A stretch of 64,000 nt of DNA from Ampelocalamus luodianensis (GCA_036346255.1 JAYEVH010000226.1:186001-250000), one strand, 5' to 3'; positions 12,186 to 24,745 are shown, counted from the first letter of the stretch. The notes: generated by a model from the sequence alone, not told the origin. Numbers and translations: made by a program.

Positions 12186-13049
12186 AAGATCTAGGAGGCC
12201 GACTAGAGGGGGGGTGAATAGTCATTTCTAAAAATCTCTAAGGCTACAACCGATTTCTAAAGCGGAAGCTAATAACAATTACGGTTTAGCCCAAATCAAC
12301 TAGGTTCGACTAATGTGCACCAACAACGAGTCTAATTATAATGATATTAATCAAGCATAGACTTGTAAGCTATTCAATTCTAGCTAGGTGAATAGCACAA
12401 AGCAAGGCAAGCATTCATACACAATGAATAAGTAATTTAATACAACGACTATAAATTGCAATATGTAAAGCTCAAGAATGCAAACCACAAGATGACACGG
12501 CGATGTTTTACCGTGGTGATCGGAGACTTGCCGGTCTCCCCTAATCCACTTTCAAGGAAACCCAAACCAATTGGGCCTGCTCCACGAATTAAGCCTTCCT
12601 CCGAGGTATCAACACCTCGCTCCACTAGGGTTGCTCTTACTCCACTCCGGAGATGGCGAGCACCAAGCCACTCACAAACCGCTCGGGTCTTCTCACAAGC
12701 CTTCTTTGAGAAGATCACCGACGCACGACGCCTCCACGCCGTCTAGGTGTCGGCAAACACCAAGAGTAATAAGCCAAAACCTCTCGCTTGACTCTCACCA
12801 AGTACAACACATGCACAATTGGACGCTCAATCCAATTCTAGTTGCAACATATGCAACTAGACCCTCTCCCTTTGCTCACAAGGTGCAACACATGCACAAT
12901 TGAGAGGAGAAGCTCACACTACCTCAAGAGAATGAAATAGGATGTCAAGAGTTGCCCCCCAACCGGCCAAGGTGAGTATTTAATGCCCACACACAAAAAA
13001 TAGCCGTTGGAAGAGAATCTTTCGAAATTCACGGAAACCCGATCAGTCT

Positions 13050-13300
13050 GCAGGCACAGGTCCGGTCAGTCCGGGCTACAGTACAACGGCTATAAAAATA
13101 GCCGTTACACACAATTCCCGGTAAGTCCGCTCTCACAGGGTCCGGTCTGACCGGACCCCCGGTCAGTCCAGGCCTTCCGGGAGGTAGAAAACCGAAAAAC
13201 ACGCTCTTTGGAAAAAACTGACCGGCCTTATAAGGGCGGTCAGTCCGCAGGCATATGGGCGGTCAGTCCGAGCTTTCAACTGCGGTCAGTCCGCACCTGG
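13050..13300. repeat. cluster of CGGTCAGTCCG motifs with a TATA hairpin
   Basis: Variants of GGTCAGTCCG or GGTCTGACCGG occur about eight times in 250 bases, in both orientations. At 13085-13106 AACGGCTAT and ATAGCCGTT form perfect 9-base arms around AAAA, and the TATAAAAATA inside could be the LTR TATA box. A promoter role is an inference. Confidence 0.5.
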
Positions 13301-13744
13301 ATTTCAGCACATGCGACACTTGGAAAAACAGTCATAACTTTTGACTCCGATGTCGGAATTGAGTGATCTTGGACTCTATTGAAAGCTTATTCAGAGGGCT
13401 ACACAACCCACCTATTTTATTTGATCTCAAACACATTTTATCAAATAAAAAAACACAACTCCAAAGAACCACTATCATGGTCTAAGTCCAAATAATTAGC
13501 AACAAGCAATCTTAGACTATGTTAAGGGAAAATACATGAATCCTAACAATTTACAAAACACATTTGTAAACTTAGATCATGCCACAAGGAGTAGGTACAT
13601 GGACTTCAACCATTTCCAAAACACATTTGCAAAGTATAGTCACATGCTACAAGGATTAGACGCATGAGCCTCAACTATTTGCAAAACACATTCGCAAATA
13701 ATAGCATCATGCCACGGTGAGCTAGAGCAAGCAAGATTGAGCTA

Positions 13745-14215
13745 TCAACACATGATGAGACTCAAGCTACTAGACAAGACCCCTCTTAATAGTACGACAA
13801 CCTATACTAGCAATCCGGTCTTCCAACCAAACACCAAGACCGGTAAAAGACTAGGAACATATCCTTAGCCCTAGCTAGTCATACCTTTGCCTTGAGCATC
13901 TTTTTGAAGCTTGATGACGCACATCTTCACTTCAAGTTCGGGTCCTTGACTCGATGATCAACACATGATGATTTTCTTTACTTCGGGATCTTGGCTTGAT
14001 GCTCATCAACACATGATGTCATCCTTCATCCCGAGTCTTGATATGCATCAACACATAATGCATTCTTCACCTGATGTCCATCAACACATGATGAGTTTTC
14101 TTTTAACTTGATGATCAACTCATGATCATCTCCTCTTCTTGAACATCATCAACACATGATAACTTCCTTTTCTTGAACCTTGACTTGATGACCATCAACT
14201 CATGATGCCATCCAA
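13745..14215. repeat. degenerate ATCAACACATGATG repeat array
   Basis: The words CATCAACACATGATG or ATCAACTCATGATG recur about ten times at irregular 30-60-base spacing (near 13745, 13957, 14005, 14050, 14085, 14115, 14150 and 14195). They are separated by TTGATG/CTTGA-rich spacers. It is non-coding and lies within the LTR-like block. Confidence 0.6.
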
Positions 14216-14723
14216 AGTCTTCATCGTCATGGAACATAACCTATTTATCCAACTCATGGAAAATATTAGTCCCACAATGTGATTGTCATTAATTACCACA
14301 ACACACCATTAACTCATAATGGTGGGTCAAGATACTTCAATCTTTTCCTCTTTGGTAATTGATGACAACCATCACAATAACAAATAATTGAATAAAGATT
14401 TGTATGAGTATATACGAACTACACAAGTTGTATATACTCAAAGATATGTTTCAAAGTAGAGATTCCAAATATGTGGAAAGAGAATATGGATCAATACTAA
14501 TGAAACCACAAAATATAGAGTGAACTCCCCCTAAATGTGTGCATACACAAATGTGTGTTAAGAACATATGCACATATTCAAGTTAGACCTTTTGTGGAGT
14601 TCATCCTATATTTTGGATCCGATGAATGCAACAATATATATAAATATGAAGTAGAATACATACCTTTTGTGTTTTTTACCTTTATATCCAAACGAGACTA
14701 AAAAATAGGTAATCAATAGAAGT

Positions 14724-15717
14724 ATTAGTCTCACAAATAGATTTGTCATTATGAATGCATATCTGTTTGGATTTTTCCTTTTATATCAAAGCTGAGACTA
14801 AACATGGTATAACAATAAGAGTGTTAGTCTCATAAATAGATTTGTCATTAATCACCAAAATACTCCATTAACACATAATAGCGGTCTAGATCCTTCAATC
14901 TCCCTTTTTGGTGGTTGATGTCAAGTCCATCATCAATAGCAACATTTGGATATAAATCATCATAAGATAATAAATTAAGGTATTGAACTATATCTATGCA
15001 TACCATTAACCAATATAAGATCTATGCACATAATGAATTCTTAAGCATACAAATGAGACATGCATGAAAATTCATCCAAATGTAGCTCACACAAATTCTC
15101 CCCCTTTTGGCATTAAACACCAAAAATTGAAAAGAAAGCTAAGCCAACAGGAGTCTTTGCAAATCAAGAGCTTGGCAATGAATTTATCTTAACATGGTCA
15201 CAAAGAGTATGAAATAGATACATATGACCAAATATGGGGCTTGGTTTCAAGAAAATTAAAGGAAACTATAAGAAGTCACAAACTCCCCATTTGTGACCGA
15301 AAGAGCCAAACAACGTGAAAATAAGGCCATATTTTGAGTTAACCAAGGAAATAATATTTGAAACATATTCACATAGGCTTACTCTTGAAATATTCTCAAG
15401 AAATATTTTCATGAAGATACCATGCTCATTTTCTCAAAGTCCAAAGAGACATGTGCATTTCAAATCATATTGAGCTCGAAAGATATAGCCAAAACATTAG
15501 AAAATATGTGGAAACAAGCTCCAAAAAATCTGAGATAAATCATGGAGCTAGTCTCATAAATAGATTTGTCATTATGAATGCATATCTGTTTGGATTTTTC
15601 TTTTATATCCAAGTGAGACTAAACATGGTATAATAATAAGAGTGTTAGTCTCATAAATAGATTTGTTATTAATCAAAAAATACTCCATTAACACATAATG
15701 GCGGTCTAGATCCTTCG
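14724..15717. repeat. about 170-bp direct repeat (two copies, diverged third upstream)
   Basis: Copies at about 14728-14896 and 15548-15717 share the phrases AGTCTCA.AAATAGATTTGTC, ATGAATGCATATCTGTTTGG, ACTCCATTAACACATAAT and GCGGTCTAGATCCTTC in order. A third, weaker copy of the second half is at 14255-14340 (TTAGTCCCACAATGTGATTG). This suggests internal segmental duplication within one LTR family. Confidence 0.7.
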
Positions 15718-15720
15718 AGT

Positions 15721-16860
15721 ATATAAACCCAAACTCTATTCATTTGGTCTAGTGGCGGGGTTTTGGGTTGATAGTCGACTTAGGTTAGGTCACCAATTGA
15801 TCGGAGTCGGGCGAGAGGGATCGAGCTCTCAAGAAGTCATTGGTGCAAGGAGTTAGAACTCTAACGAGTGGGAGAGAATGTCAGAGGAACATCCTTTAAT
15901 GGTTATCTAGATGGGAGAGATCACCCAGCTAGATGGGATCCTTTGATCCACCTTCGGATCATGAATTGCACTTCTACCGTGAGCGAATAGCGATGGATGA
16001 TAGCTAGAGCCTAGGTGATGTTGTTTGGTGGATGAACTTCTATCATCCACTTGTGAACATACCACTGCTACTCACGCGGCGCCTAGCTGCTCTAATGATT
16101 CTTTTAGTTATTACTTCCTATTTACTGATAAAGTTCCATGATAGTCAGGTGAGACACTTAATGATTTCTTTTTTGATTCTATATTTATCAAGGAAGTTCC
16201 ATGAATCTTAGCTGGAACTTTCAAGCATTAGCTAGACACCAGCCTTACATTTTTAGTGGTGTCTATGGATTTGGGTTCATCGTTGCGGCGATCTTTAGCT
16301 AGCTTCATCACTTGCATGGCCTGGTATACACTAAAGTAACCTATTACACTAGTCTGGTCCTTAGATCTGACATCTGCTAATGACTACTTCTAGTTAAGCA
16401 TATAACTATCACACAAGGTCCATGAGCTCTTGCCTACTGGCCTTCACTTAGCAATCAACTCTATTGCCTTGTTACTATCACTAGCACGAGGCTAGGTCAT
16501 AGCCATTGCTAACCTACATTAGGTTTTATCACTACTACCCTTTTGCTTGGCTCTAAACGTTGATGATACACTTAGTTGCATAATCAACTTCTAGCCTAGT
16601 CCACATGTCAATTGACGTACATACATATACATATACTTTTGCTTGCTTGCTTATGCTAGGTCCTAATTACATGTGAGCTTATGTGCCTCACTATAGGGCT
16701 ACTATATTAAGATTAACCATAGACATGATGTTGCTAGATCGTGGTATTCAACCCTATGTTCATTTATGTATTCCTAGTTTACTTTATCTATTCATGTTAT
16801 ATTAACTAGTTTCAACGAAGCTCTTTTACCTTTACACTTTACTTGGCATCGTAAGGTAGT
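15721..16860. other. gene-free sequence, probably old transposon
   Basis: Moderately AT-rich, with no open frame above about 60 codons and no recognisable domain. CTAGCT-type words are frequent. It lies between two LTR-like blocks, so a transposon origin is likely but is not shown directly. Confidence 0.3.
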
Positions 16861-16864
16861 TAAG

Positions 16865-19800
16865 CTTATGTTAGGGGATCCTAGGGTTCGGGCACATATG
16901 AGAGAATGCAAATTGCCTTCAAAAATTATAATGGACTCCAAATAGGATGTTTTTGGTTTGGGGGGTAGGTTTTGAATTTAAATGAATTTATAAACAAAAA
17001 TCATTCGATTCGGAGCTAAAACGAGTGAGAACGGGCTCTCTGAAGTTCAACCCTAGTTTAATTCCTTGAAAAAGAAAAGGGAGAGAGAGTCCTCTCTCTG
17101 AGAGCTGGGGCCCACGACCCTTTTTCTTTTCTTTTTGTTTTATTTTCTAACCGAAAAATGTCTCAAACTATATGGTCGGACGACTTGAAACAAACGACAG
17201 ATCTTGGAACTTCCAGGCCATCCATCGCTTTGATCACCGAAGACTTGATCCTATAAAGGTTCTTGAGGTGAGAAAGGTCAATTTAAATTTTGAACATAAT
17301 GTTTTGAAAGAACAAGACGTAAGAATCTTGAGAATGATATGAGGAAAGATCGGGATAGATGATAAAAGAATAGAATAAGATGGGAAAAGAATATCTATTC
17401 ATCAATTGACTTGGTTTGACTTATAAAATAAGTTTTGAAACTCTTAACTAAAATGACCATGCTAACTAAGGTTACGCCCAACGATCGATATGGCTCGATA
17501 CAGCTCTGTCGGGACCCCAGTATGCAACCCGGAACCCTATGTGCATTCCAAACTAGTCCCAGATCGTAGCTAGCTCGCATAGATTGCAACATAGATGAAA
17601 TCATATCCATAAAAATACAATAGAACGACTAAAGAAGCGGACAAAATAATAATACATAATAGCAAAAGGACCTTCGGTCAAGTCTTACAAGGTTTGCCAT
17701 GCGAGGCTCATGACAACATACAACTTGCGTGAAACCAAAACAACATGTGGAGGCCACGCAACGTGCCCATGTGCAATCGAGTAGAGGACACGGTTTAACT
17801 TGCAAAGTCTTGAGTAGTCATCCTCGTAGAACTCGGTGCTCCACGGGTCTTCTTCGACGATCGATCAACAAAGGCGCATAGCCGTGAGTACATAAAGTAC
17901 TCGACAAGTCATAGGGAACAAGATGTAAATAGTATTCATGCAAGGTTTGACAAAGACAACTTTATGTTTAATTTGCGAAAGCAATGCCGATGAAGAATCT
18001 GATGAAGTAGATTACAAAGCACAAGACGAAAGGTTAGCACATAAGTAATCAAGTTTCTTTGAAACAACTCGTGAACACCATGTTCACTTCCTAATCAACT
18101 CGTGAACATCCTGCTCACTTTCCAAACCACTCGTGAACACCTGTTCACTTCCCAAACCACTTGTAGACAACCACGACAATAATTTTGAGAAAATCTACCC
18201 TCGTGTGAAATCATCGGGCATTATTCATAACCAGGACACGGCTATTCGAATAGTTTTACACTCTACGAGGTTGTACGACTTGACCCACAAGACATAATTA
18301 TCTTATATCGTCAGTCCACACACTTCCGAGGTGTGTGACTAAGAGATTATCACAAGGCCTTTACAAAGCTCCGTTTTGACTCGGTTCGCTCGCTAAGGTT
18401 TCGCCTTCTGGCCTCCTCTTGCGTGCGTTCATCAACCCAAACAGAACCGACTCAAAGCATTGCTAATTATTCAGCCATGTCCACCCCATAAATGGACTTG
18501 TGGTTGCGGTATGGCCTAGATCAATTACGCACAAAGTTAAGTTCTTAGTGGCTACTTAGGCAAAACATCCTCATCCCAATGTGCTTTCTGCACCCCCTTT
18601 ACTGCACGATCATTCGCCTGAGTATGAAATCATTTTTGGTTCAACCCGACCAAATGGCAACCCTTGCTATGGTACAACAAATTTCAATATTAGCGACAAC
18701 ACATGCCGTGGCAACACATGCCACAATTCCATATTCACTTAGTCAAATTTATCATCATTGAATCATGTGATCGAGAGACATCGTATAACTAAAGAAGGAC
18801 TAAGCATAATACGCACCTATGTTGGTATCACAGTAATGTCCAACTAAGATTACCAACCTGTGGTGTCCAAGGGTATATGCCAACATGTCATTCATAATTA
18901 TTCAAGGAGTCATACTACCAAGTAGATATTTAACTACTCCTAGCACCATTTTTATACAACTAGCCATGCATGTTGATATAAAACAATATAATTTTGTAAA
19001 CTGGGTACGACATGATCAAAGGTCTACGACTTGCCTTCGTTGAAGAGTTGAGATGCTTCGGTCGAGGTCGTCGGGTCCAAGAATTCTTCGAAAATACCGA
19101 AATCTATACGTGCGAAAAGAGCCAAGTAAATAAAACCAATCTAAATAATCTCCAAAGAAACTACCAAACTAGAGTCAAAAGAAAGGTACTAAATTTAGAA
19201 GAAGTTAGAGATTTGAATTACTTGAATCGAAGCTCGAACGAAGGAGAACGAGCTCTCGAAAGATCTGAAATCACAAGGTCGGAAGGAGGCTTGAATATAG
19301 GTGGTCGGAAGGAGGTGCGACTACTTGGTCGAAAGCGGGCTCGACTGGTCGGAAGGAGGATATGACTACGCAACATGGTCATAGGAGGGATAGCAAGAGG
19401 GATACGACTACTCAACGTGGTCGTAAGAACAAAGAAAAAGAACAGGGCACGGAGAAACTCACCAGGATAGAGAGAGGGGCCGAAGGAGGAGGCTGGGGAA
19501 GGACGGCGAGCGGTGGCGGGGAAACTCGCAGCCAAAGGTGAAGGAGGACGGCGGCGAAGGGGTCAGCCGGGACTGACGGGGAAAGAGGAAATGTAGTGGC
19601 TCCTGTGAAACAAAACTGAAATAGAGAGAGAAGATTGCTTCAAGGAGCTCTGGGATAAGAATTGATACGGGGCTTAAACTCGGAGCGTAGTGCTTCGGGC
19701 AAACCACGGCAACAAGAGCGAGGGAGGGAGAGTTGGGAGCACACGGTGCTAACCTAAATAGGCGAAGGTGGCACACGGTTCGACAAGGAGGAAGATGGTT

Positions 19801-20560
19801 CGGCCGTCAGCAGGAGAAGCTTGATGGCGGCGCTAGAGGCGGTGGCGTTAGCTCCAGCCGACAGCAGCGAAACTAGAGGCATGGCAAAACGGGGTGAGAG
19901 AAAGAGGAAGAGCTGGAAAGTTGAGGGGAAAATAGGAGGGAAAAGACTCCCTGGTGCTCTATTTATAGAGGAAGGAAGGAGAACCGGGCAGCAAGATGGA
20001 GCGGTGTGAAAAGGGGAGGAAAAACACGGCGGGGCAGAGACCACAACATTAAATGTGCACGTCGCTGTCGCTGCAGAGACGACAACATTTAATGCACACG
20101 TGGCTGAGGCAAAAGCGAGAGGATAAACACACCGGAGGTGACAGCATTTAATGCGCTTCGACTTTTACAACGGGAGGAAGTGAGTAGGGGGGCTGACAGG
20201 CTGGCCGATCGAAATCGAGGGGGTGGTCGTGACCGATAGGGTGGTCGAAACCAAAAGGCTGGTTGAAACCAAAGGCTAGTCGAAACCAAAAGGAAACAGA
20301 GAGGGTGGAACGGCCGACGACAAGAGGGGGAGGAACGGGCCGCTGGAAAAATCGGAACAAACAGACAGAAGGAATTCTAAATAAAAGAGAACAACTCAAA
20401 ATAAAGCAAATTCGAATTAGTTGAAGTTGGATTAACTCATATTAAATTGCTTTCAATTTCCAAAATCTCCAGGTTAAGCTTTAGCAGTTCAACAAAGCCA
20501 AATGATTATTTTTATTTTGAAAACTTTCAAAAACTCCTGAAAATTGGGATGTTACTCGCT
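16865..20560 (-). repeat. probable Ty3/gypsy-type LTR material
   Basis: At the right end the minus strand reads GTAACATCCCAATTTTCAGG, a start common in grass gypsy LTRs. A TATA box on the minus strand (CTATAAATAGAGC, near 19950) fits leftward transcription. The left end near 16870 reads TGTTAGGGGATCC. The interior contains the 18230-18540 landmarks shared with copy A. The purine/pyrimidine-skewed frames between 19.2 and 20.4 kb are low-complexity and not recognised proteins. Boundaries, orientation and single-element status are inferences. Confidence 0.4.
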
Positions 20561-20909
20561 CAGACATCGGGTTAAGCTCCATTTCCAATACCTCATCGCA
20601 GGTATATGGCAACCACGTGACTTGCACAAGATTTACCATCCATTACTAATGAAATAAAACTTTGAACAAAATTTATTACACGCTAATTAAGTCATGAAAC
20701 TATACTTGGTCTTGAGTGATGACATCAAGCTCGTTTGTGTAGACGAGGTAGCGTGACCTCCGACGCTAGTAGGTGGGATGATGGAGCTCCAGAGGTAGGC
20801 CACCGTGGGAAGCGACGGAGGGTCCTCAAGGGGCCAAGCCTGCAGGAAGATGGCTTTCAGTTGTTTATTTTGTTGAAGGACAAAGATTATGAAATAAGAG
20901 AATTTGTCC

Positions 20910-21806
20910 TTACCTGCAAGGTAGCATGAGTAGGCCTACCCATGGGCAACGCTCCTGTATCCACACTTGTGGGAGGTATGTGCAACCACCCAAGTTGTCG
21001 TCGGCACTCTGTGAGCAAGACGCATCACACAAATGGTGGTATAGACGAGCTAACGCAGCGAACCCCAATCGTAAGTCCCTACCACTCGGATTCACCAACA
21101 TGAGAAAGTATATCCAGGAGACGACATTGCTGGTACCGTCAGGGAATAGGAAGGACCTGAGTAAATGCCAAACCCACGCCCGTACGAAGCGCTGCACTGT
21201 AACCGCATCTGTGTCCTCCGGGCACAAGTTGAAGTTCGCTCACAGCCATGACATAAGCACGGCGAACGGCCGATTGTCCCTCGCGTCCTGAGCCGGGTCG
21301 TCCGGTCGTACTCCTAGCCACTCGCCAACCTGGTCATACCAACCCGCGCTGTTGATATCCCCAGTCTCGGGAAGCCCATCTATTAGAAGGCCCAGGATCA
21401 TAGCTACATCTCACAGCGTGATGGCCATCTCGCCTGAGGGGAGGTGGAAGGTGTGGATCTCCGAGCGCCATCGGTCCATGAGTGTCGTCAATGCAGTGTT
21501 GTCCATGCGGGGTAGCCCATTGGTGACAATCCATGCCAAGGCTAGGAAACCAGCCTCGCGGACGTATGGCACGTACCGCTCATCCCAATCAAGAGGGGGT
21601 GTGGGTCCGAGGACGGAGTGGCTGAAGCACCTGCCAGATAAATAGGCATACACATCATCAAAATACTAATAGCATGATCGAAAAGAGAATAATGTTGAGA
21701 ACGATCAAACAGTAGGAAAACTCACCACACCATCATCCACTGTAAGGTGTGCGTGATGGTCATTATCGTACTCCGAGAGGAGCAACGCGTACTGTGGGTG
21801 TTGTAG
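20910..21806 (-). pseudogene. plant mobile domain (PMD / MAIN-like) gene fragment
   Basis: On the minus strand, 21806-21727 reads LQHPQYALLLSEY..HLTVDDG and then a GTGAG donor. The frame resumes at about 21653 with the PMD signature: ALTTLMDRWRSEIHTFHLP, GEMAITL, then a GLP-type loop in a shifted frame. It continues through AYVMAVSELQLVPG and a C-terminal block (AWVWHLLRSFLFPDG, SWIYFLMLVNP, LARLYHHLCDAS, NLGGC) to about 20920. The frame breaks near 21420, 21330 and 21130, so the gene is decayed. PMD proteins occur as host MAIN/MAIL proteins and inside Mutator- or gypsy-type elements. The repeat-rich setting here favours a transposon-borne or captured copy. Confidence 0.7.
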
Positions 21807-21809
21807 CAT

Positions 21810-22860
21810 CCAACAATACAAGATAAAAATAAGTTAGTGCACATGAACTACAAAACATTGGAGAAATGCAACTAATTGTACGCAATAAAGATACATCAAT
21901 ACTTTTCTACAGTGAAAATAGCAATTACCTCAAGGTGGCAAGACATCTAAACTGCAACCAGAAAAAGACATATAACACACAAAAGGAGGAATAATAATGA
22001 CAGAAATAGCTCTAAGGCAATTGCAACTAGAAGTAAATGTACATTGGAGAAGTTCAACAGAAAATACAGAAGAATATTGATAATGATATCCCTAAGACAA
22101 GAACATTAAACACTATCTTATCTCAAAACTACCTAATCTTTTTCTATCCAGCACGGTTACAAATTACATGTAATAAGAAATCAAGAGAGTTACGACACTG
22201 AAATTTGGAAATAGCAACATACATTGTCACCTGAAAAAGGTACTTTCATAGTTGGGTAATGCTAACTAGCAGACGTCCGATATGGACATTTTCCGTCGGA
22301 CGACACGTTCGGCATTTCCACTAGCTAGGCTCTGTGTCGATTGCAATGCAATCCCCAAGGTGAGCGCCGGCTCGAGGGAGCATTGGATGTAGTGCGGAGG
22401 AGAGGACGCCGCTGCTGAGATCGGGCGGCACGAGCACAAGTGGCTCTGCGGCACTTGCAGGCGCCTAGGCCGGCTCTTGCAGGCTCTGTGATTCCCAAAG
22501 CGCCCCACCAAAGACCGCCCGACGAATCGTCCTTGTACTACCAACCAATCCAGTGAACACTTAATCGCAAGGATGATGCTTTATTAATCGCTAGGAGGAT
22601 ACTATATCAGAAAATGTGTTTACAAAACGCAGGGATTTTCGTGAATCGGCAACTCTTCCAGTGTGACTTACAAGGGATATATATGGTGCCATTGTCTACG
22701 ACTCCTCCGGGGGCGAGGAGGACGAGCGCGCCGCGTGTGAGAGGTCATCGACATCGACATGAGGGCCACCTCGATGCCGCTGGAGCCTCCGAAGCGCATG
22801 GCGCCGGTTCTGATTTTGTTTTCAAATAGTTATCCTATGTTGGTTCTGCTGATGTTGTGG
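21810..22860. other. gene-free sequence beside the PMD fragment
   Basis: It is AT-rich to about 22260, then GC-rich at 22270-22800. Open frames in the GC-rich part show no domain. It may be the 5' side of the PMD-bearing element; no terminal repeats were found. Confidence 0.3.
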
Positions 22861-22879
22861 TCCGTTGAAAACAATATTA

Positions 22880-23290
22880 TGGCCTGTTGAAAATAATGTT
22901 GCATATTGTTATTTGGAATGTTGCATTTATAAAAAAAAAATGTTGCATCTGTAAAAACATATTGCATCTGTAGAAAAAAATATATTGTATACTGTTCACG
23001 ACGATGTTGCATTTTTTCCAACATGTTTTTTTTCTCCAGATGCTTTGTTTTTTGATTTGTGATATTGCAACCGTTGCCTGTAGATGTTTGCAATCATTGT
23101 CCTAGGATGTTGCAACCGTTGTCCGGGGATGTTGCAACCGTTGTTTGGGGATGTTGCAATTATTGTCCTAGGATGTTGCGACCGTTGTCCGGGGATATTA
23201 CAAGTGTTGCATCTGCAGAAAAAATGTTGCATCTATAGAAAAAAATATTGCATACTGGCAATATTGTAATTTTTCGATTATGCAACATTT
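22880..23290. repeat. GTTGCA-rich tract with a 22-bp minisatellite
   Basis: ATGTTGCA/ATATTGCA recurs more than ten times. Within it, units of 22 bases (GATGTTGCAACCGTTGTCCG + GG) are tandem at 23106-23127, 23128-23149, 23150-23171 and 23172-23193, preceded by a 23-base variant at 23083. Poly-A tracts separate the flanking copies. Confidence 0.8.
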
Positions 23291-24170
23291 TTTCTAGTAT
23301 CACCCATAAAGTTTAGATAATCCTCGCGACTAAGACGTACTCGTCGGCATTTTGTGCAAGCTCCACTACATTTAGATCCCGGTCGGTTTTTCAATCCGAA
23401 TCGTACGTCCTTAGTTCCCATCGATCGAGCAAGCTTATGTATGCGCGTTGGTCTCAACAGTTGATACGATTCTCGAATTCAGCCAATTACATCACTTAGC
23501 CCACTCAGATCGGATCCTCGATACACGCTACTTTCATAAGAATCGAACAGGAATCGATCTTGCTGGTACTTATTGTGCTGTTAGATCACGAATAGGAATT
23601 GATATTTAATGCGTGTGGCTTCGGATGGGCTTCACCTGCTGCGTTCGCTCGCGCGAACCGAGGATGGACGTTGCTGACGCGCTTGGATTGAGGCAACCAA
23701 GGGCGTTGCTGGTGCGCTTGGACCGAAGCGACTGGAGGACCGTACGGGTGGGAGCTTCCACCGTACGTCCGACTCCTAATCCTTCCCTTCATAGTTTTCT
23801 TACACCGATTATCCTACATACAGGACAATGCTACACATTTTAATGGATATAAAGGTATATACTGTACTCACTCTATATGCAGTTATTTTCACAAGAGTAT
23901 ATATAGGCGACATGGTTATTTACCCTTCATACGTGCTTACGAGAATACACTCTGTTCCAAATTAGACGGGGGCCTAACTGCTAGCTTGACATACTGTATT
24001 TGGAAGGCATGATACGCAAGGATTTCATGGGATTGCATTGTTTTTATAAGAAAATTCATGTGAAATACATGCGTTCCAAAGATGCCATAAATGGTCCTCC
24101 CAAAACAAAATACCATGAATAGGAAATGAAACAACGGATATGTAATCGATCGTAGTTATATTGTCTAATA
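23291..24170. other. gene-free sequence
   Basis: No gene or named repeat recognised. A short GC-rich island at 23600-23770 has frames without domain motifs, and the remainder is AT-rich. Confidence 0.3.
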
Positions 24171-24544
24171 CCATTCACAAGACACTATCAGTCCATGCAT
24201 TACGATGGAGCCATCAGAGTGCTAGTGATTGATCATATAAATATGAACATCTAGAATGCAATCCCATTCAATCCGACGTGCAAACATTCAAGCCAATTCA
24301 CTCAAACATCCAATCCGGCATAAACCCTAAATCCACAAATCAAACCGATTTAAACCAAAATAATTGGATGGAATATATGGGTGACATTACCTTGGGGGAT
24401 GATCTCCAAGGGTTTATAGGCGTCGAATTGGCTCCAAACCACCGAATTTGGGGAGATTGGGGACGTGGAGGAGATAGGGTCCGCAGGAGGAAGAGAGGGC
24501 ACTTGGGAAAAAAAAATGAAGAACTAGGTGAACGCCTTCAGCTA

Positions 24545-24745
24545 AGTCGCCACTGTCACGCCACACGTTTTGGCGTGACAAGATAGGCTTGTCACACCAT
24601 AAGTTATAGCGTGACAACGGTCACGCAAGCCCTCCAAGCTGACACGGCGCGCGGACGAGGGCTTGCATAATGTTTGGTCACACCGAGATTTGTGACGTGA
24701 CAGAACGCTTTTTTGCCCACGTCATGGGTGGTGGCGTGACCAAAT
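24545..24745. repeat. alternating GGCGTGAC / GTCACGCC motifs
   Basis: TGTCACGCCAC, GGCGTGACAAG, TGTCACACCAT, AGCGTGACAAC, GGTCACGCAAG, GGTCACACCGAG, GACGTGACAG and GGCGTGACCAA occur in 200 bases in both orientations. Short, repeatedly inverted motifs like these resemble the subterminal transposase-binding arrays of CACTA elements. No CACTA terminus was found, so the assignment is open. Confidence 0.55.

Larger units (their letters stand above)
12183..15720. repeat. copia-type LTR / LTR-derived block with internal repeats
   Basis: It starts TGTAAGATCTAGGAGGCC followed by a G-rich GGGGGGGTGAATAG, resembling the start of the LTR at 2108 (TGTAGG..AGGGGTGAATG). No primer binding site, gag or pol adjoins it, so it is a solo LTR or a merged set of LTR fragments. 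A TATA-containing perfect hairpin and a cluster of CGGTCAGTCCG motifs lie at 13.0-13.3 kb, and short repeats follow to 15.7 kb. The right end and orientation are uncertain, and 3.5 kb is long for one LTR, so more than one insertion may be merged. Confidence 0.45.

Noticed and set aside
13745..14215. CRISPR-like array
   Set aside because: Repeat units are degenerate and irregularly spaced, with no cas genes, in plant nuclear DNA.
19218..20399. Several overlapping Ser/Pro-rich frames
   Set aside because: They overlap on both strands in skewed LTR-like DNA and match no family.
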